A stretch of DNA of 64,000 bases from CAVQKZ01 sp963837325. GTDB lineage: Bacteria > Actinomycetota > Actinomycetes > Mycobacteriales > Jatrophihabitantaceae. Shown here one piece after another: positions 18,162 to 27,139 of the stretch. The DNA lies in contig CAWIMV010000001.1 in assembly GCA_963837325.1 (NCBI GenBank), positions 992,001-1,056,000 on the forward strand, given 5' to 3'. The notes beneath the pieces were generated by a model. That model saw only the letters and a list, made by a program, of their open reading frames with translations. It was not told the origin of the DNA and did not search any database. Made by a program: the position numbers and the translations under genes. How positions within the stretch are numbered: position 1 is the stretch's first letter; each line of letters starts with the position of its first letter.

Positions 18162-18895
18162 GTGCGACGCTGCCGCTCACCAGCGACGGCCGGATCGACG
18201 AGCCGCCCCCCGGCGAGCACGCGCCGGCCCCTCGGGGTCGCGTGCTGATCGTCATTGCCCTGGTCGGCGTGCTGGTCGCCGCGATCGCGGTCTGGATCGT
18301 CGCCTTCAGCCCCGTGCTGGGCGTCAAGTCCGTCGCAGTGCAGGGCACCCACTACCTGAGCGCCGCGCGCGTGCGGGCGGCCGCGGCAATCGCCAACGGC
18401 GCGCCGCTTGTGCGACTGGACACGGCGGCGGTCAGCCGTCGGGTCGAGGCGCTGCCCGAGGTGGCCACGGCGACGATCCGGACCGACTACCCGTCAAGCG
18501 TGACCATCACGGTGACCGAACGTGTCCCGGTCGGGTTCGTGTTGTCGGGCCGGGCGCACGTGCTGGTCGACAGGACCGGTGACCAGTTCCGGTCGGTGCC
18601 GACGCGGCCGCCGGGCCTGCCGCTGTTCGCCGTTCCGCACGGCGCGAACGCGAAAGCCACCGGCAGGGCGGTCGCCACGGTCGCGGCCGCGTTGACGCCC
18701 AAGTTGTTGGCCAAGGTGGCCTCGATCCAGGCGTTCGACCCCACGGCCGTCACGCTGCTGCTCAGCGATCAGCGCGTCGTGCGCTGGGGGAGTGCGGAGC
18801 GCAGCGCCGACAAGGCTCGCGTGCTGCCGATTTTGCTCACCCGGCCGGGCAGCCAGTTCGACCTGACCAATCCCGATCAGGTCGTCACGCGCTGA
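18158..18895 (+). CDS. ftsQ: Cell division protein FtsQ
   Basis: 245 residues: a short Pro-rich cytoplasmic part, one membrane helix near residues 28-50, a POTRA domain (beginning near VLGVKSVAVQGTH) and the FtsQ beta domain. FtsQ links early and late divisome proteins. It starts in an ATGA overlap with murC and is followed by the 182-bp gap before ftsZ. Confidence 0.92.
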   Translation: MSATLPLTSDGRIDEPPPGEHAPAPRGRVLIVIALVGVLVAAIAVWIVAFSPVLGVKSVAVQGTHYLSAARVRAAAAIANGAPLVRLDTAAVSRRVEALPEVATATIRTDYPSSVTITVTERVPVGFVLSGRAHVLVDRTGDQFRSVPTRPPGLPLFAVPHGANAKATGRAVATVAAALTPKLLAKVASIQAFDPTAVTLLLSDQRVVRWGSAERSADKARVLPILLTRPGSQFDLTNPDQVVTR

Positions 18896-18970
18896 CAGTT
18901 CGCAAGTGATCGGCGTGTTGACCGGCGCGCCTGACCGCGATCGCGGTCGCTGAGTTCTACCTTCGGCACT

Positions 18971-19010
18971 AACCTGACAGGTTGACATAACATTAACGGT
19001 CTAGTTGAAG
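18971..19010 (+). promoter_or_regulatory. Candidate ftsZ promoter and inverted repeat
   Basis: An AT-rich island stands out in the 182-bp ftsQ-ftsZ gap. AACCTG and CAGGTT form a perfect 6+6 inverted repeat (18971-18983) around one base. TTGACA at 18982-18987 matches the -35 consensus exactly. A -10 is less clear: TAGTTG at 19002 or TTGAAG at 19005 are options. The repeat overlaps the -35, so it could be an operator. Confidence 0.5.
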
Positions 19011-19077
19011 GTGAGGGTTCGCCCCGAGCCGTCGGCACCGATCCGGACAATCCGCAGCGACCGAAACAGGAGCCACC

Positions 19078-20229
19078 ATGACAGCACCGCACAACTACCT
19101 GGCGGTCATCAAGGTCGTCGGCGTCGGCGGTGGCGGCGTGAACGCCGTCAACCGGATGATCGAGCACGGTCTCAAGGGCGTGGAGTTCATCGCGGTCAAC
19201 ACCGACGCGCAGGCCCTCCTGATGAGCGACGCCGACGTCAAGCTCGACGTGGGCCGTGAACTCACCCGCGGCCTTGGCGCCGGCGCCCAGCCCGACGTCG
19301 GGCGCAAGGCAGCCGAGGATCACCGCGATGAGATCGAGGAGGTACTCAAGGGCGCCGACATGGTGTTCGTCACCGCCGGCGAGGGCGGCGGCACCGGTAC
19401 CGGCGGTGCACCGGTCATCGCGAGCATCTCGCGCAAGCTCGGGGCGCTGACCATCGGCGTCGTCACCCGGCCGTTCTCCTTCGAGGGCAAGAAGCGCGCG
19501 ACCCAGGCCGACGACGGCATCGATGCGCTGCGGGCCGAGTGCGACACGCTGATCGTCATTCCGAACGACCGCTTGCTGCAGATCTCCGACCACAACGTGA
19601 GCGTCATGGACGCCTTCCGCAGCGCCGACCAAGTACTGCTCTCCGGCGTCCAGGGCATCACCGACCTGATCACGACGCCGGGCCTGATCAACCTCGACTT
19701 CGCCGACGTCAAGAGCGTCATGAGCGGAGCCGGCTCAGCCCTCATGGGCATCGGCGCGGCCCGCGGCGACAGCCGGGCCCGCCAGGCGGCCGAGATCGCC
19801 ATCGCCAGCCCACTGCTCGAAGCCAGCATGGACGGTGCCCACGGCGTACTGCTCTCGATCCAGGGTGGCTCGGACCTCGGTCTGTTCGAGATCAACGAAG
19901 CCGCGTCCTTGGTCGCCGAAGCCGCGCACCCAGAGGCGAACATCATCTTCGGTGCGGTGATCGACGACACGCTCGGCGACGAGGTGAAGGTGACGGTGAT
20001 CGCGGCCGGCTTCGACAGCGGCCAGTTGCCGTACAAGAAGGTGGAGATCCGCCGCGAGCCGGCTGCCCAGGCCCGCGGAACCGGCACCCCGGCGCCCAAG
20101 ACCGGCGAACGAAAGAGCCCGGAGCCCGCGGCCGGGTATTCCGCGCCGACCACGACGGCTACGAACGGCGCTCGCGCGCCGGTCGCCGTCGACGACGAGC
20201 TCGACGTTCCCGAGTTCCTCAAGTCCTGA
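19078..20229 (+). CDS. ftsZ: Cell division GTPase FtsZ
   Basis: Tubulin homologue forming the Z ring. 383 residues with AGGAG 5 nt before the ATG. Key motifs are GVGGGGVNAVNRM, the tubulin signature GGGTGTGG and the T7 loop NLDFADVKSVM. A linker of about 60 residues ends in the C-terminal peptide DDELDVPEFLKS, the binding site for SepF and other partners. The gene has its own upstream gap and probable promoter, unlike the overlapping genes before it. Confidence 0.97.
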   Translation: MTAPHNYLAVIKVVGVGGGGVNAVNRMIEHGLKGVEFIAVNTDAQALLMSDADVKLDVGRELTRGLGAGAQPDVGRKAAEDHRDEIEEVLKGADMVFVTAGEGGGTGTGGAPVIASISRKLGALTIGVVTRPFSFEGKKRATQADDGIDALRAECDTLIVIPNDRLLQISDHNVSVMDAFRSADQVLLSGVQGITDLITTPGLINLDFADVKSVMSGAGSALMGIGAARGDSRARQAAEIAIASPLLEASMDGAHGVLLSIQGGSDLGLFEINEAASLVAEAAHPEANIIFGAVIDDTLGDEVKVTVIAAGFDSGQLPYKKVEIRREPAAQARGTGTPAPKTGERKSPEPAAGYSAPTTTATNGARAPVAVDDELDVPEFLKS

Positions 20230-20232
20230 GCC

Positions 20233-20979
20233 GTGGCTCGGCTCGATGACGAACGGCGGGCGGAGCTGGTGGGCTCGCTCGGTGCCGTGCGGGCCCGGAT
20301 CGTCGACGCCTGCATCGCGGCCGGTCGCGACCAGCGTTCGGTGACGCTCATCGCCGTCACCAAGACCTACCCGGCCAGCGATGTCGTGATCCTGGCCAAC
20401 CTCGGCGTCGCCGACATCGGCGAAAGCCGCGACCAGGAGGCGTCGGCCAAGGCCGCGGACGTCGCGCGGTTGCGCGCCGGCGAACCGGCTGATCACGGTC
20501 GGTCCGCGTTGCGGTGGCACTTCGTCGGCCGGCTGCAGTCGCGCAAGGCCCGCTCGGTGGCCGGCTATGCCGATGCCGTGCACTCCGTAGACCGCCCGGA
20601 ACTGGTCGCGCAGCTCGCGGGGGGCGTCGAGCGCGCCGAGCGTCCCCGGCTCGACGTCTTCGTCCAGGTCAGCCTGGACGGTGACCCGGCCCGCGGGGGC
20701 GTGCCCGCCGACGGCGTCCTGGCGCTGGCTGACGAGGTCGCGGCCCGCAAGGAGCTCCGGCTTTGCGGCGTGATGGCCGTCGCGCCGATGGCGGCCGATC
20801 CGGGCGCGGCCTTCGACGACCTGGCCGCTACCGCCGAGCGCCTGCGCGACGTGCATCCGGAGGCCGTGTCGATATCGGCCGGCATGAGCTCTGACCTGGA
20901 AGCCGCGATAGCCCGGGGATCCACACACGTGCGTGTCGGCACGGCGTTGCTCGGCCGTCGAAGCCCAGTTTTCGGCTAG
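20233..20979 (+). CDS. yggS: YggS/PROSC-family pyridoxal-phosphate homeostasis protein
   Basis: 248-residue single-domain PLP-binding protein with the alanine-racemase N-terminal barrel fold. The PLP lysine lies in LIAVTKTYPASD; WHFVGRLQSRKAR and the C-terminal SAGMSSDLEAAIA are further signatures. It controls the free PLP pool rather than catalysing a known reaction. The GTG start lies 3 nt after the ftsZ stop. It normally sits between ftsZ and sepF in actinobacteria, as here. Confidence 0.92.
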   Translation: MARLDDERRAELVGSLGAVRARIVDACIAAGRDQRSVTLIAVTKTYPASDVVILANLGVADIGESRDQEASAKAADVARLRAGEPADHGRSALRWHFVGRLQSRKARSVAGYADAVHSVDRPELVAQLAGGVERAERPRLDVFVQVSLDGDPARGGVPADGVLALADEVAARKELRLCGVMAVAPMAADPGAAFDDLAATAERLRDVHPEAVSISAGMSSDLEAAIARGSTHVRVGTALLGRRSPVFG

Positions 20980-21048
20980 CGTCGCAGCAACGTCGAATTT
21001 CTCGACCGTCACATGAGTCACAGCTGTACCCGACTTACGGAGGACGCA

Positions 21049-21558
21049 ATGCCCGGAGCGATGCGCAAGATGGGCGTCTACCTCGGACTGGTCGAAGACG
21101 AGGACTACGGCGAGGCCGAATACGCCCACGCGGGCGCCGGCCGGCGAGACGAATACGCCGAAGCCCGTTACCCCCGCGAGCACGCCGCGTCCCGGCACAC
21201 CGAACTCGTGCACGCCGGCGGGCGCGAATACTCCGAGGACCCTGACGGCTACCCGGTCGGCTATGCCGACGAGCTCCCGGCCTACCAGATCACCACGTTG
21301 CACCCTCGCACCTACAACGAGGCTCGCACGATCGGCGAACAGTTCCGCAAGAGCACGCCGGTGATCATGAACCTGTCCGAGATGGACGACGCCGACGCCA
21401 AGCGGCTGGTCGACTTTGCGGCGGGTTTGACCTTCGGGCTGCACGGCCGCATCGAGCGGGTCACCGCCAAGGTGTTTCTGCTCAGCCCCCACAACGTCAC
21501 GGTCACCGCCCAGGACAAGGCCCGAATTGTCGAGTCTGGCTTCTTCAACCAGAGCTGA
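21049..21558 (+). CDS. sepF: Cell division protein SepF
   Basis: 169 residues from the ATG at 21049, with a strong GGAGG 6 nt upstream; an in-frame start 36 nt earlier lacks such a site. The N-terminus MPGAMRKMGVYLGL is an amphipathic membrane-binding helix. An acidic, Tyr-rich linker of about 65 residues follows, then the SepF domain (from about residue 85) that binds the FtsZ C-terminal peptide. In actinobacteria SepF is the main membrane anchor of FtsZ. Confidence 0.93.
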   Translation: MPGAMRKMGVYLGLVEDEDYGEAEYAHAGAGRRDEYAEARYPREHAASRHTELVHAGGREYSEDPDGYPVGYADELPAYQITTLHPRTYNEARTIGEQFRKSTPVIMNLSEMDDADAKRLVDFAAGLTFGLHGRIERVTAKVFLLSPHNVTVTAQDKARIVESGFFNQS

Positions 21559-21678
21559 GCGATACTCACCAGCGCATTCGGTCGACCGGACTGGCACCAT
21601 GGGGTGTCAGGCCGGTGCTATGCCCGTCGCCAAACCCAGCCCGGGTACCGGCCCGGACGCCACGATGGGAGTGAGACG

Positions 21679-21966
21679 ATGACGCTGTTCTGGGGTGTCA
21701 TCGCCTATCTGCTCTACCTCTACATCGTGGTCATTCTGGCCCGGTTCGTGGTCGAGGCCACCCGGCAGTTCGCCCGCACGTGGCGCCCGGCCGGCGTCGC
21801 GGCCATCGGCGTGGAGGCCGTCTACGTCGCCACCGATCCGCCCCTGCGCCTGCTCCGCAGGCTGGTTCCCCCGATCCAGCTCGGTAGAGTAAGCCTCGAC
21901 CTGAGCATCATTCTGCTGCTTCTGGCTATTCTGGGGCTCCATTCGCTCGCTCTGGCGCTCGGCTAG
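21679..21966 (+). CDS. yggT: YggT-family membrane protein
   Basis: 95 residues with two hydrophobic segments (about 3-25 and 70-93) flanking a short loop containing PPLRLLRRLVPP, the family signature. The start at 21679 is preceded by GGGAGTGAGACG; an upstream in-frame start at 21604 gives a non-conserved extension. The gene lies in the usual sepF-yggT-divIVA order. Exact role unknown. Confidence 0.85.
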   Translation: MTLFWGVIAYLLYLYIVVILARFVVEATRQFARTWRPAGVAAIGVEAVYVATDPPLRLLRRLVPPIQLGRVSLDLSIILLLLAILGLHSLALALG

Positions 21967-22065
21967 CGCCGCTCGCTTAGGATCGAGCCGCAGTACCAGC
22001 AGTTCACATCTGCATCATGACCGCCCCGGAGTTACCGGAGCGTGACGAGTACCCGAGGTGACCGA

Positions 22066-22977
22066 ATGCCGTTGACTCCCGCTGAAGTACACAACGTTGC
22101 GTTCAAGAAGCCGCCGATCGGCAAGCGTGGGTACGACGAGGAAGAGGTCGATGCCTTCCTCGACATTGTCGAAGTCGAGCTCTCTCGCCTCATCGAGGAG
22201 AACAACGACCTGCGGGCGCGCGCGGGCAGCGGGGCGGTGCCTGCCCCGGCCGTCGATGGTGCCAGCGCGGCCGAACTCGCGGCCGCCCGAGACGAGGCCG
22301 CACGGGCGCAGGCTCACATCGCCGAGTTGGAACGCGCCCTGAACCAGGGCAACGACGGCGCCCGGCAACAAGTCGTGCAGCTGCAGCAGCAATTGGCCCA
22401 GACTGAGCAGCAGCTGGCCGAGAACCGGCGCGAGCTGGAGCGGGCGCAGCAAGCGGCGGCCCAGGCGCAGGCTCAGGCCGCCCAAGCCCAGCGCGCCGGA
22501 CAGCAGGCGCCGCAACAAGGTCCGACCACGACCGAGGCCCACAACCAGGCTGTGGCGGTGTTGGCGATGGCTCAGCAGACCGCCGACCAGCACCTCGCGC
22601 AGTCGAAGGCCGAGGCCGAGCGGTTGATGACCGAGGCCCAGGCCAACGCCGAGAGCGCGCTGGCCGCGGCTCAGCAGCGCTCGAGCAAGCACGTCGTCGA
22701 AGCCGAGGCGCGGGCTCGTCAGCTCGATCAGGAGAGCGCGGCCCGGGCCACCCAGGCCATTCAGGATGCCGAGCAGCGGGCCGCGACGATCACCGCCCAG
22801 TTCGAGCAGCGCAAGGCCGCGTTGGAACGTCGGGTTGAGGAGTTGCGCACGTTCGAGCGGGAGTACCGCACCCGGCTCAAGAGCTACCTCGAGTCGCAGC
22901 TGCGTGACCTGGACGCGAGCGGCCGGGCCGAACCAGCGACGTCGCAGAACGACTTCGTCAAGGCGCAGCAGGGCTGA
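22066..22977 (+). CDS. divIVA: DivIVA/Wag31 polar growth protein
   Basis: 303 residues from the ATG at 22066 with GAGGTGA upstream. The conserved N-terminal domain begins MPLTPAEVHNVAF and contains KRGYDEEEVDAFLD, the membrane-curvature-sensing part. A Gln/Ala-rich coiled coil covers most of residues 60-280 with a gap near 150-165. In actinobacteria DivIVA (Wag31) marks cell poles and directs tip growth. It closes the dcw-linked block. Confidence 0.93.
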   Translation: MPLTPAEVHNVAFKKPPIGKRGYDEEEVDAFLDIVEVELSRLIEENNDLRARAGSGAVPAPAVDGASAAELAAARDEAARAQAHIAELERALNQGNDGARQQVVQLQQQLAQTEQQLAENRRELERAQQAAAQAQAQAAQAQRAGQQAPQQGPTTTEAHNQAVAVLAMAQQTADQHLAQSKAEAERLMTEAQANAESALAAAQQRSSKHVVEAEARARQLDQESAARATQAIQDAEQRAATITAQFEQRKAALERRVEELRTFEREYRTRLKSYLESQLRDLDASGRAEPATSQNDFVKAQQG

Positions 22978-22991
22978 CCTGACCCTTTCGC

Positions 22992-23432
22992 ATGGTGATC
23001 ACCGGCCTGCTGCTCATCGCGGCGGTCTGCCTCGCCATCGGCCTGATGCTCCAGAGCGCGGTGTGGCTGATCGCTTCGCTGATCGCCACCGCCGGCGCTG
23101 GATTTCTGCTGTACAAGCTGCGCGACGTCATCGCCGCGCCGAACGGGACCGCCGGACGACTGCCCACGGGCGGCGCCCAGCGCTCGGACGGCCCCAGCAC
23201 CGAGGCGCGCCCGGCCGCGGCCGCTGACGCCGAGCCGGCCGAGCGATTGAGCGACGTACTACCGGTTGGCACCGACGACGTGTGGGTGATCGACGGGCGG
23301 CCGCGTTATCACCTCGAGGGTTGCGCCATCATCAAAGGCCAAGACGCCGAACCGATCCCCTACGAACAGGCCACCGAAGACGGTTTCATGCCCTGCTCCC
23401 TCTGCGAGCCCGACGCGACCAGCAGCGGCTGA
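22992..23432 (+). CDS. Membrane protein with C-terminal Ada-like zinc motif
   Basis: 146 residues. Two hydrophobic segments lie at about 1-20 and 22-45, followed by a Pro/Ala-rich linker. The last 50 residues read YHLEGC, then GFMPCSLCEP. The pattern Y-H-x3-C, about 22 residues, then P-C-x2-C-x-P matches the metal-binding module of Ada-type proteins, so a zinc site is likely. It follows divIVA by 14 nt and may be co-transcribed. Function unknown. Confidence 0.6.
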   Translation: MVITGLLLIAAVCLAIGLMLQSAVWLIASLIATAGAGFLLYKLRDVIAAPNGTAGRLPTGGAQRSDGPSTEARPAAAADAEPAERLSDVLPVGTDDVWVIDGRPRYHLEGCAIIKGQDAEPIPYEQATEDGFMPCSLCEPDATSSG

Positions 23433-23444
23433 GCCGGCGTTGCG

Positions 23445-23459
23445 CGCACCGAGGGTGCG
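23445..23459. terminator. Hairpin between convergent genes
   Basis: CGCACC and GGTGCG form a perfect 6-bp stem with a GAG loop in the 51-bp gap between the Ada-like gene and the end of ileS. It could terminate both transcripts. There is no T-run. Confidence 0.4.
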
Positions 23460-23483
23460 GATGATCTGCCGACCCCGCGTTCG

Positions 23484-26400
23484 TCAGCCAGTTCGGCGTA
23501 GCCAGAGGTGCAGGCCCAGTTCCTCGTCCTCGGTACTGAAGACGTCTGCGGTCGAATCGGGCGCACCCTCGCGGAGTTCGGTCGCGAGCACCTCGGTGGC
23601 CAACTGCTCGGCGTGAGCGCGGATCGCCTCGGCCGGCAGCGGTGAGCCGCCCACGCGCCACCACAGCTCGATCCGGTCGGTGACGTCCAGGCCGGCGTTC
23701 TTGCGCGCGTCCTGCACCAGCCGCACGATGTCGCGGGCCAGGCCGGCCAGGCGCAGTTCGTGAGTCAGCTCGAGATCCAACGCAACGGTCTCTGCGCCGG
23801 CGCTGGCCACCGCCCAGCCCGAGCGGGGCGTCTCGCTGACCACGACCTCATCCGTCTTGACCTCCACCTGCCCGCCGTCGACGGAAACCGTGGCCGAGCC
23901 GGCTGCGAGCGCCGCCGCCAACGCGCGGGCGTCTGCGGCCGAGATGGCGGCAGCCACCGCCTGGGTCCCCCCGCCGAACCGTTTGCCAAGGGCCCGGAAG
24001 TTCGGCTTCACGACGACGTCGACGAGCTCGTCGGCCGCTGTATCGGCCAGCGCGGCCAGGTCCACGACATTGAGCTCGTCGGCGACCTCACGCCGCAGCG
24101 CTTCGGGCATGTCGGCCCAGCCCGGCGCGGAGATCAGGGCCCGGGCCAGCGGCTGTCGGGTCTTCACGGCAGAGTCCGCGCGGGCGGCCCGGCCCAGTTC
24201 GACCAGGCGGCGCACCTGTTGAACCTGGCGGCCCAGTTCGGCGTCGACGAGGGCCTCGTCGGCGATCGGCCAGGCGGCGAGATGCACCGAATCGACCGAT
24301 CCCGTGCTGGCGAACAGGGCCCCCCACACCTGCTCGGTCACGAACGGCACGAACGGCGCCAGCAGCCGGCTCAGGACGTGCAGGCACTCGTGCAGTGTGC
24401 CGAGGGCAGCCCGATCGCCGTCCCAGAAACGCCGCCGCGACCGGCGCACATACCAATTCGAGAGGTCGTCGAGGTAGGCGGCAAGCGCACGCCCCGCCCG
24501 GGCGGTGTCGAACTGCTCCAGCGCGGCATCGACCTCGATGGTGAGGCGATGCACCTCAGACAGCGCCCAGCGGTCTAGCTGAGTCGCTGTGCCGACGTCG
24601 ACGCCGACGGCGTCGGAAGGCGACCAGTCGTTGGCGCGGGCGTACAACGACTGGAACGAGGCGACCGACCAGTACGTCCGGAGCACCTTCGACGCGATCT
24701 CGTCGAGCACCTTGTGCCCGACGCGCCGGGCCGACCACGGTGAGCCCGCGCAGAGCATGAACCACCGGACCGCGTCCGCGCCGTGGTTGTCCATCAACGG
24801 GATCGGTTCGAGGATGTTGCCGAGGTGCTTGCTCATCTTTCGGCCGTCCTCGGCGAGGATGTGACCGAGGCAGAGGACGTTGCGGTAGCTGTTCTGCTCG
24901 AAGAGCAGCGTGCCGATCACCATCAGCGTGTAGAACCAGCCGCGGGTCTGGTCGATCGCCTCGCAGATGAAGTCCGCAGGATAGGCGGCTCGGGCCTCAT
25001 CGGCGTTGCGGTGCGGCGCACTGAACTGCGCGAATGGCATGGAGCCCGCGTCGAACCAGGCGTCGATCACGGGCGCCACCCGTCGGTACGTACCTTCCTC
25101 GCCCGGCCGGGTGAAGGTCACGTCGTCGACGTAGGGCCGGTGCGGGTCGAGGTCGGACAGATCGCGGCCGGTCAGTTCGGCGAGTTCGGCCAGCGAGCCG
25201 ACGCACACCAGCCGGGACGGGTCGGCGTCATTGCGCCACACCGGCAACGGGGTGCCCCAGTACCTGTCGCGTGACAGCGCCCAGTCGATGTTGTTCTCGA
25301 GCCAGTCGCCGTACCGGCCGTGCTTGATCGTTGCCGGGAACCAGTTGGTGGCCTCGTTCTGGGCCAGCAGCTGCTCCTTGATCGCGGTCGTGCGCACGTA
25401 CCACGACGGCAGCGCGTAGTACATCAGCGGGGTATGGCAGCGCCAGCAGTGCGGGTAGGCGTGCGTGAACGGCACGTGGCGGTAGAGCAGGCCGCGGGCG
25501 GCAAGATCGGCGACGAGTTGCTCGTCGGCGTCCTTGAAGAACACGCCGCCGACGTTCGGCACCTCGGGCCCGAAGTGCCCGTCGGTGCCGATCGGGTTCA
25601 CTACCGGCAGGTCGTAGCCGCGGGCGGCGGCGAGGTCGTCGGCGCCGAACGCGGGGGACAGGTGCACCAGTCCCGAGCCGTCATCGGTCGTCACGTAGTC
25701 GGCGAGCACGACGAAGTGCGCGTCCGCGATGTCGACGTAGTCGAACGGGCGCTGGTAGGACCATCGCTCCATGTCCCGGCCGGGATAGCGGTCGAGCACC
25801 TCGACGTCGTCACCGAGAACTTTGTGCAGCAGCGGTTCGGCGACGACGAACGTGCTGCCCTCGGAGCGGGCGAGCACGTAGGTCACGTCGGGGTTCACCG
25901 CCACCGCGGTGTTCGAGACGAGCGTCCACGGGGTCGTCGTCCAGACGAGCAGGTCGGCTCGACCGGCCCACGGCCCGGATGTCAGCGGAAACCGGACGTA
26001 GACCGAGGGATCGGTGACATCCTCGTAGCCCTGCGCGACCTCGTGGTCGGACAGGCCGGTGCCGCAGCGTGGGCAGTACGGCGCGACCCGGTAGTCCTCG
26101 ACCAGCAAGCCCTTGTCGAAGGTCTGTTTGAGGGCCCACCACACCGAATCGACGTAGTCGCGGTTCATCGTCCAATATGCGTTCTCGTAGTCGGCCCAGT
26201 AGCCCATCCGCTCGCTCATGGCCTCGAACGCGTCGACGTGGCGCTGGACGCTCTCGCGGCACTTCGCGTTGAACTCCGCGATCCCGTAGGCCTCGATTTC
26301 CGGCTTGCCGGTGAAGCCGAGCTCCTTCTCGACGGCCAGTTCCACCGGGAGGCCGTGGCAGTCCCAGCCGGCCATCCGCGGTACGTGGTAGCCCTTCATC

Positions 26401-26642
26401 GTCTTCCAGCGCGGGAACACGTCCTTGAAGACCCGGGCTTCGACGTGATGGGTGCCGGGCACGCCGTTTGCGGTCGGAGGGCCCTCGTAGAACGTCCAGG
26501 CCGGGCCGTGGGCGGTCTGCTCGAGACTGCGGGCGAAGACGCGATTCGCGCGCCAGCCGGTGATGACCTCGTGGTCCAGCGCAGGCAGGTCGACGTGCGC
26601 GGGCAGGGCTCGATAGCCGCTGGGGTTGGACGGGTCGGTCAC
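23484..26642 (-). CDS. ileS: Isoleucyl-tRNA synthetase
   Basis: 1052-residue class I synthetase charging tRNA-Ile. The HIGH-type motif is PGTHHVEA and the KMSKS motif is KMSKHLGN. The CP1 editing insertion lies between them, and a C-terminal DUF5915-type region follows the anticodon-binding domain, placing it in the type-2/eukaryote-like IleRS clade. That clade is often less sensitive to mupirocin; this is inferred from the motif forms only. The GTG start has AAGGAG 7 nt upstream. A T-box leader precedes it. Confidence 0.95.
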   Translation of the reverse strand: MTDPSNPSGYRALPAHVDLPALDHEVITGWRANRVFARSLEQTAHGPAWTFYEGPPTANGVPGTHHVEARVFKDVFPRWKTMKGYHVPRMAGWDCHGLPVELAVEKELGFTGKPEIEAYGIAEFNAKCRESVQRHVDAFEAMSERMGYWADYENAYWTMNRDYVDSVWWALKQTFDKGLLVEDYRVAPYCPRCGTGLSDHEVAQGYEDVTDPSVYVRFPLTSGPWAGRADLLVWTTTPWTLVSNTAVAVNPDVTYVLARSEGSTFVVAEPLLHKVLGDDVEVLDRYPGRDMERWSYQRPFDYVDIADAHFVVLADYVTTDDGSGLVHLSPAFGADDLAAARGYDLPVVNPIGTDGHFGPEVPNVGGVFFKDADEQLVADLAARGLLYRHVPFTHAYPHCWRCHTPLMYYALPSWYVRTTAIKEQLLAQNEATNWFPATIKHGRYGDWLENNIDWALSRDRYWGTPLPVWRNDADPSRLVCVGSLAELAELTGRDLSDLDPHRPYVDDVTFTRPGEEGTYRRVAPVIDAWFDAGSMPFAQFSAPHRNADEARAAYPADFICEAIDQTRGWFYTLMVIGTLLFEQNSYRNVLCLGHILAEDGRKMSKHLGNILEPIPLMDNHGADAVRWFMLCAGSPWSARRVGHKVLDEIASKVLRTYWSVASFQSLYARANDWSPSDAVGVDVGTATQLDRWALSEVHRLTIEVDAALEQFDTARAGRALAAYLDDLSNWYVRRSRRRFWDGDRAALGTLHECLHVLSRLLAPFVPFVTEQVWGALFASTGSVDSVHLAAWPIADEALVDAELGRQVQQVRRLVELGRAARADSAVKTRQPLARALISAPGWADMPEALRREVADELNVVDLAALADTAADELVDVVVKPNFRALGKRFGGGTQAVAAAISAADARALAAALAAGSATVSVDGGQVEVKTDEVVVSETPRSGWAVASAGAETVALDLELTHELRLAGLARDIVRLVQDARKNAGLDVTDRIELWWRVGGSPLPAEAIRAHAEQLATEVLATELREGAPDSTADVFSTEDEELGLHLWLRRTG

Positions 26643-26912
26643 CGGGGCGCTCCTTCGAGTCGGACTGGACTCGAGGGACGACGCCCGGTCCGGTTTCCGT
26701 GAACCGGTCCGTGGGCCGCGGTACCACCCTCGTTGACGCGCAATCGCGCGCCCACTTCGTTCGCTGGTCCGGTTCTACTGGAGCCCGTTGGAGCGGCGGC
26801 TCGTTCTTCCGGGTGCTCGGAGGTGATTTCACCGCGGATCCGGCCCCTGGGCTCACACCATCCCCAGGTCGCTACGGGCTGGACCGCCGCGGCTACTTGT
26901 CCTCGTCGTCGC
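26643..26912 (-). promoter_or_regulatory. T-box riboswitch leader of ileS
   Basis: The minus strand carries the exact T-box core AGGGTGGTACCGCG (26717-26730). Upstream is AGTAGAACCGG, typical of the stem II region. A TAAGAT -10 box at 26919-26924 would start the RNA near 26912. ACCGGG (26684-26689) and CCCGGT (26641-26646) can pair across the ribosome-binding site AAGGAG and the start codon, and no U-run follows. Control is therefore probably translational, as known for actinobacterial ileS T-boxes. An isoleucine AUC triplet at 26825-26827 is a candidate specifier codon, with a second AUC nearby. Confidence 0.9.
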
Positions 26913-27064
26913 GCCGCCATCTTAGCGAGGACGCGGGCGCGCCGCTCGTGTGAAGCCGGTCCTCGGGACTAGGTTCCTGCACAGCCGGCAGCCGTGGGCG
27001 GCCGGATATGCGCGCGAATCCCCCGTCATCGGCGTGGGAAGTGGCGGTAGGGCGGTTCGCCCCA

Positions 27065-27086
27065 TATATTGACCGCCTTTGCGGTC
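27065..27086 (+). promoter_or_regulatory. Candidate promoter and hairpin upstream of the DksA-like gene
   Basis: TATATT at 27065-27070 is a good -10 box in the divergent ileS/dksA-like gap. The predicted transcript would begin near GACCGC-CTTT-GCGGTC (27071-27086), a perfect 6-bp hairpin. A second small repeat, GTGAC/GTCAC, lies near 27094-27110. No clear -35 was found. Confidence 0.4.
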
Positions 27087-27139
27087 GCGAATCGGTGACG
27101 TCTTGGTCACTGTGCGTTCCGACGATGAGAGGGGTGGCC

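Noticed and set aside
19735..21600. 621-codon minus-strand ORF over ftsZ, yggS and sepF
   Set aside because: Antisense shadow; the plus-strand genes are certain.
25320..26702. Long plus-strand ORF of 460 codons
   Set aside because: Antisense of ileS; its sequence has no domain and arises from high-GC codon bias.
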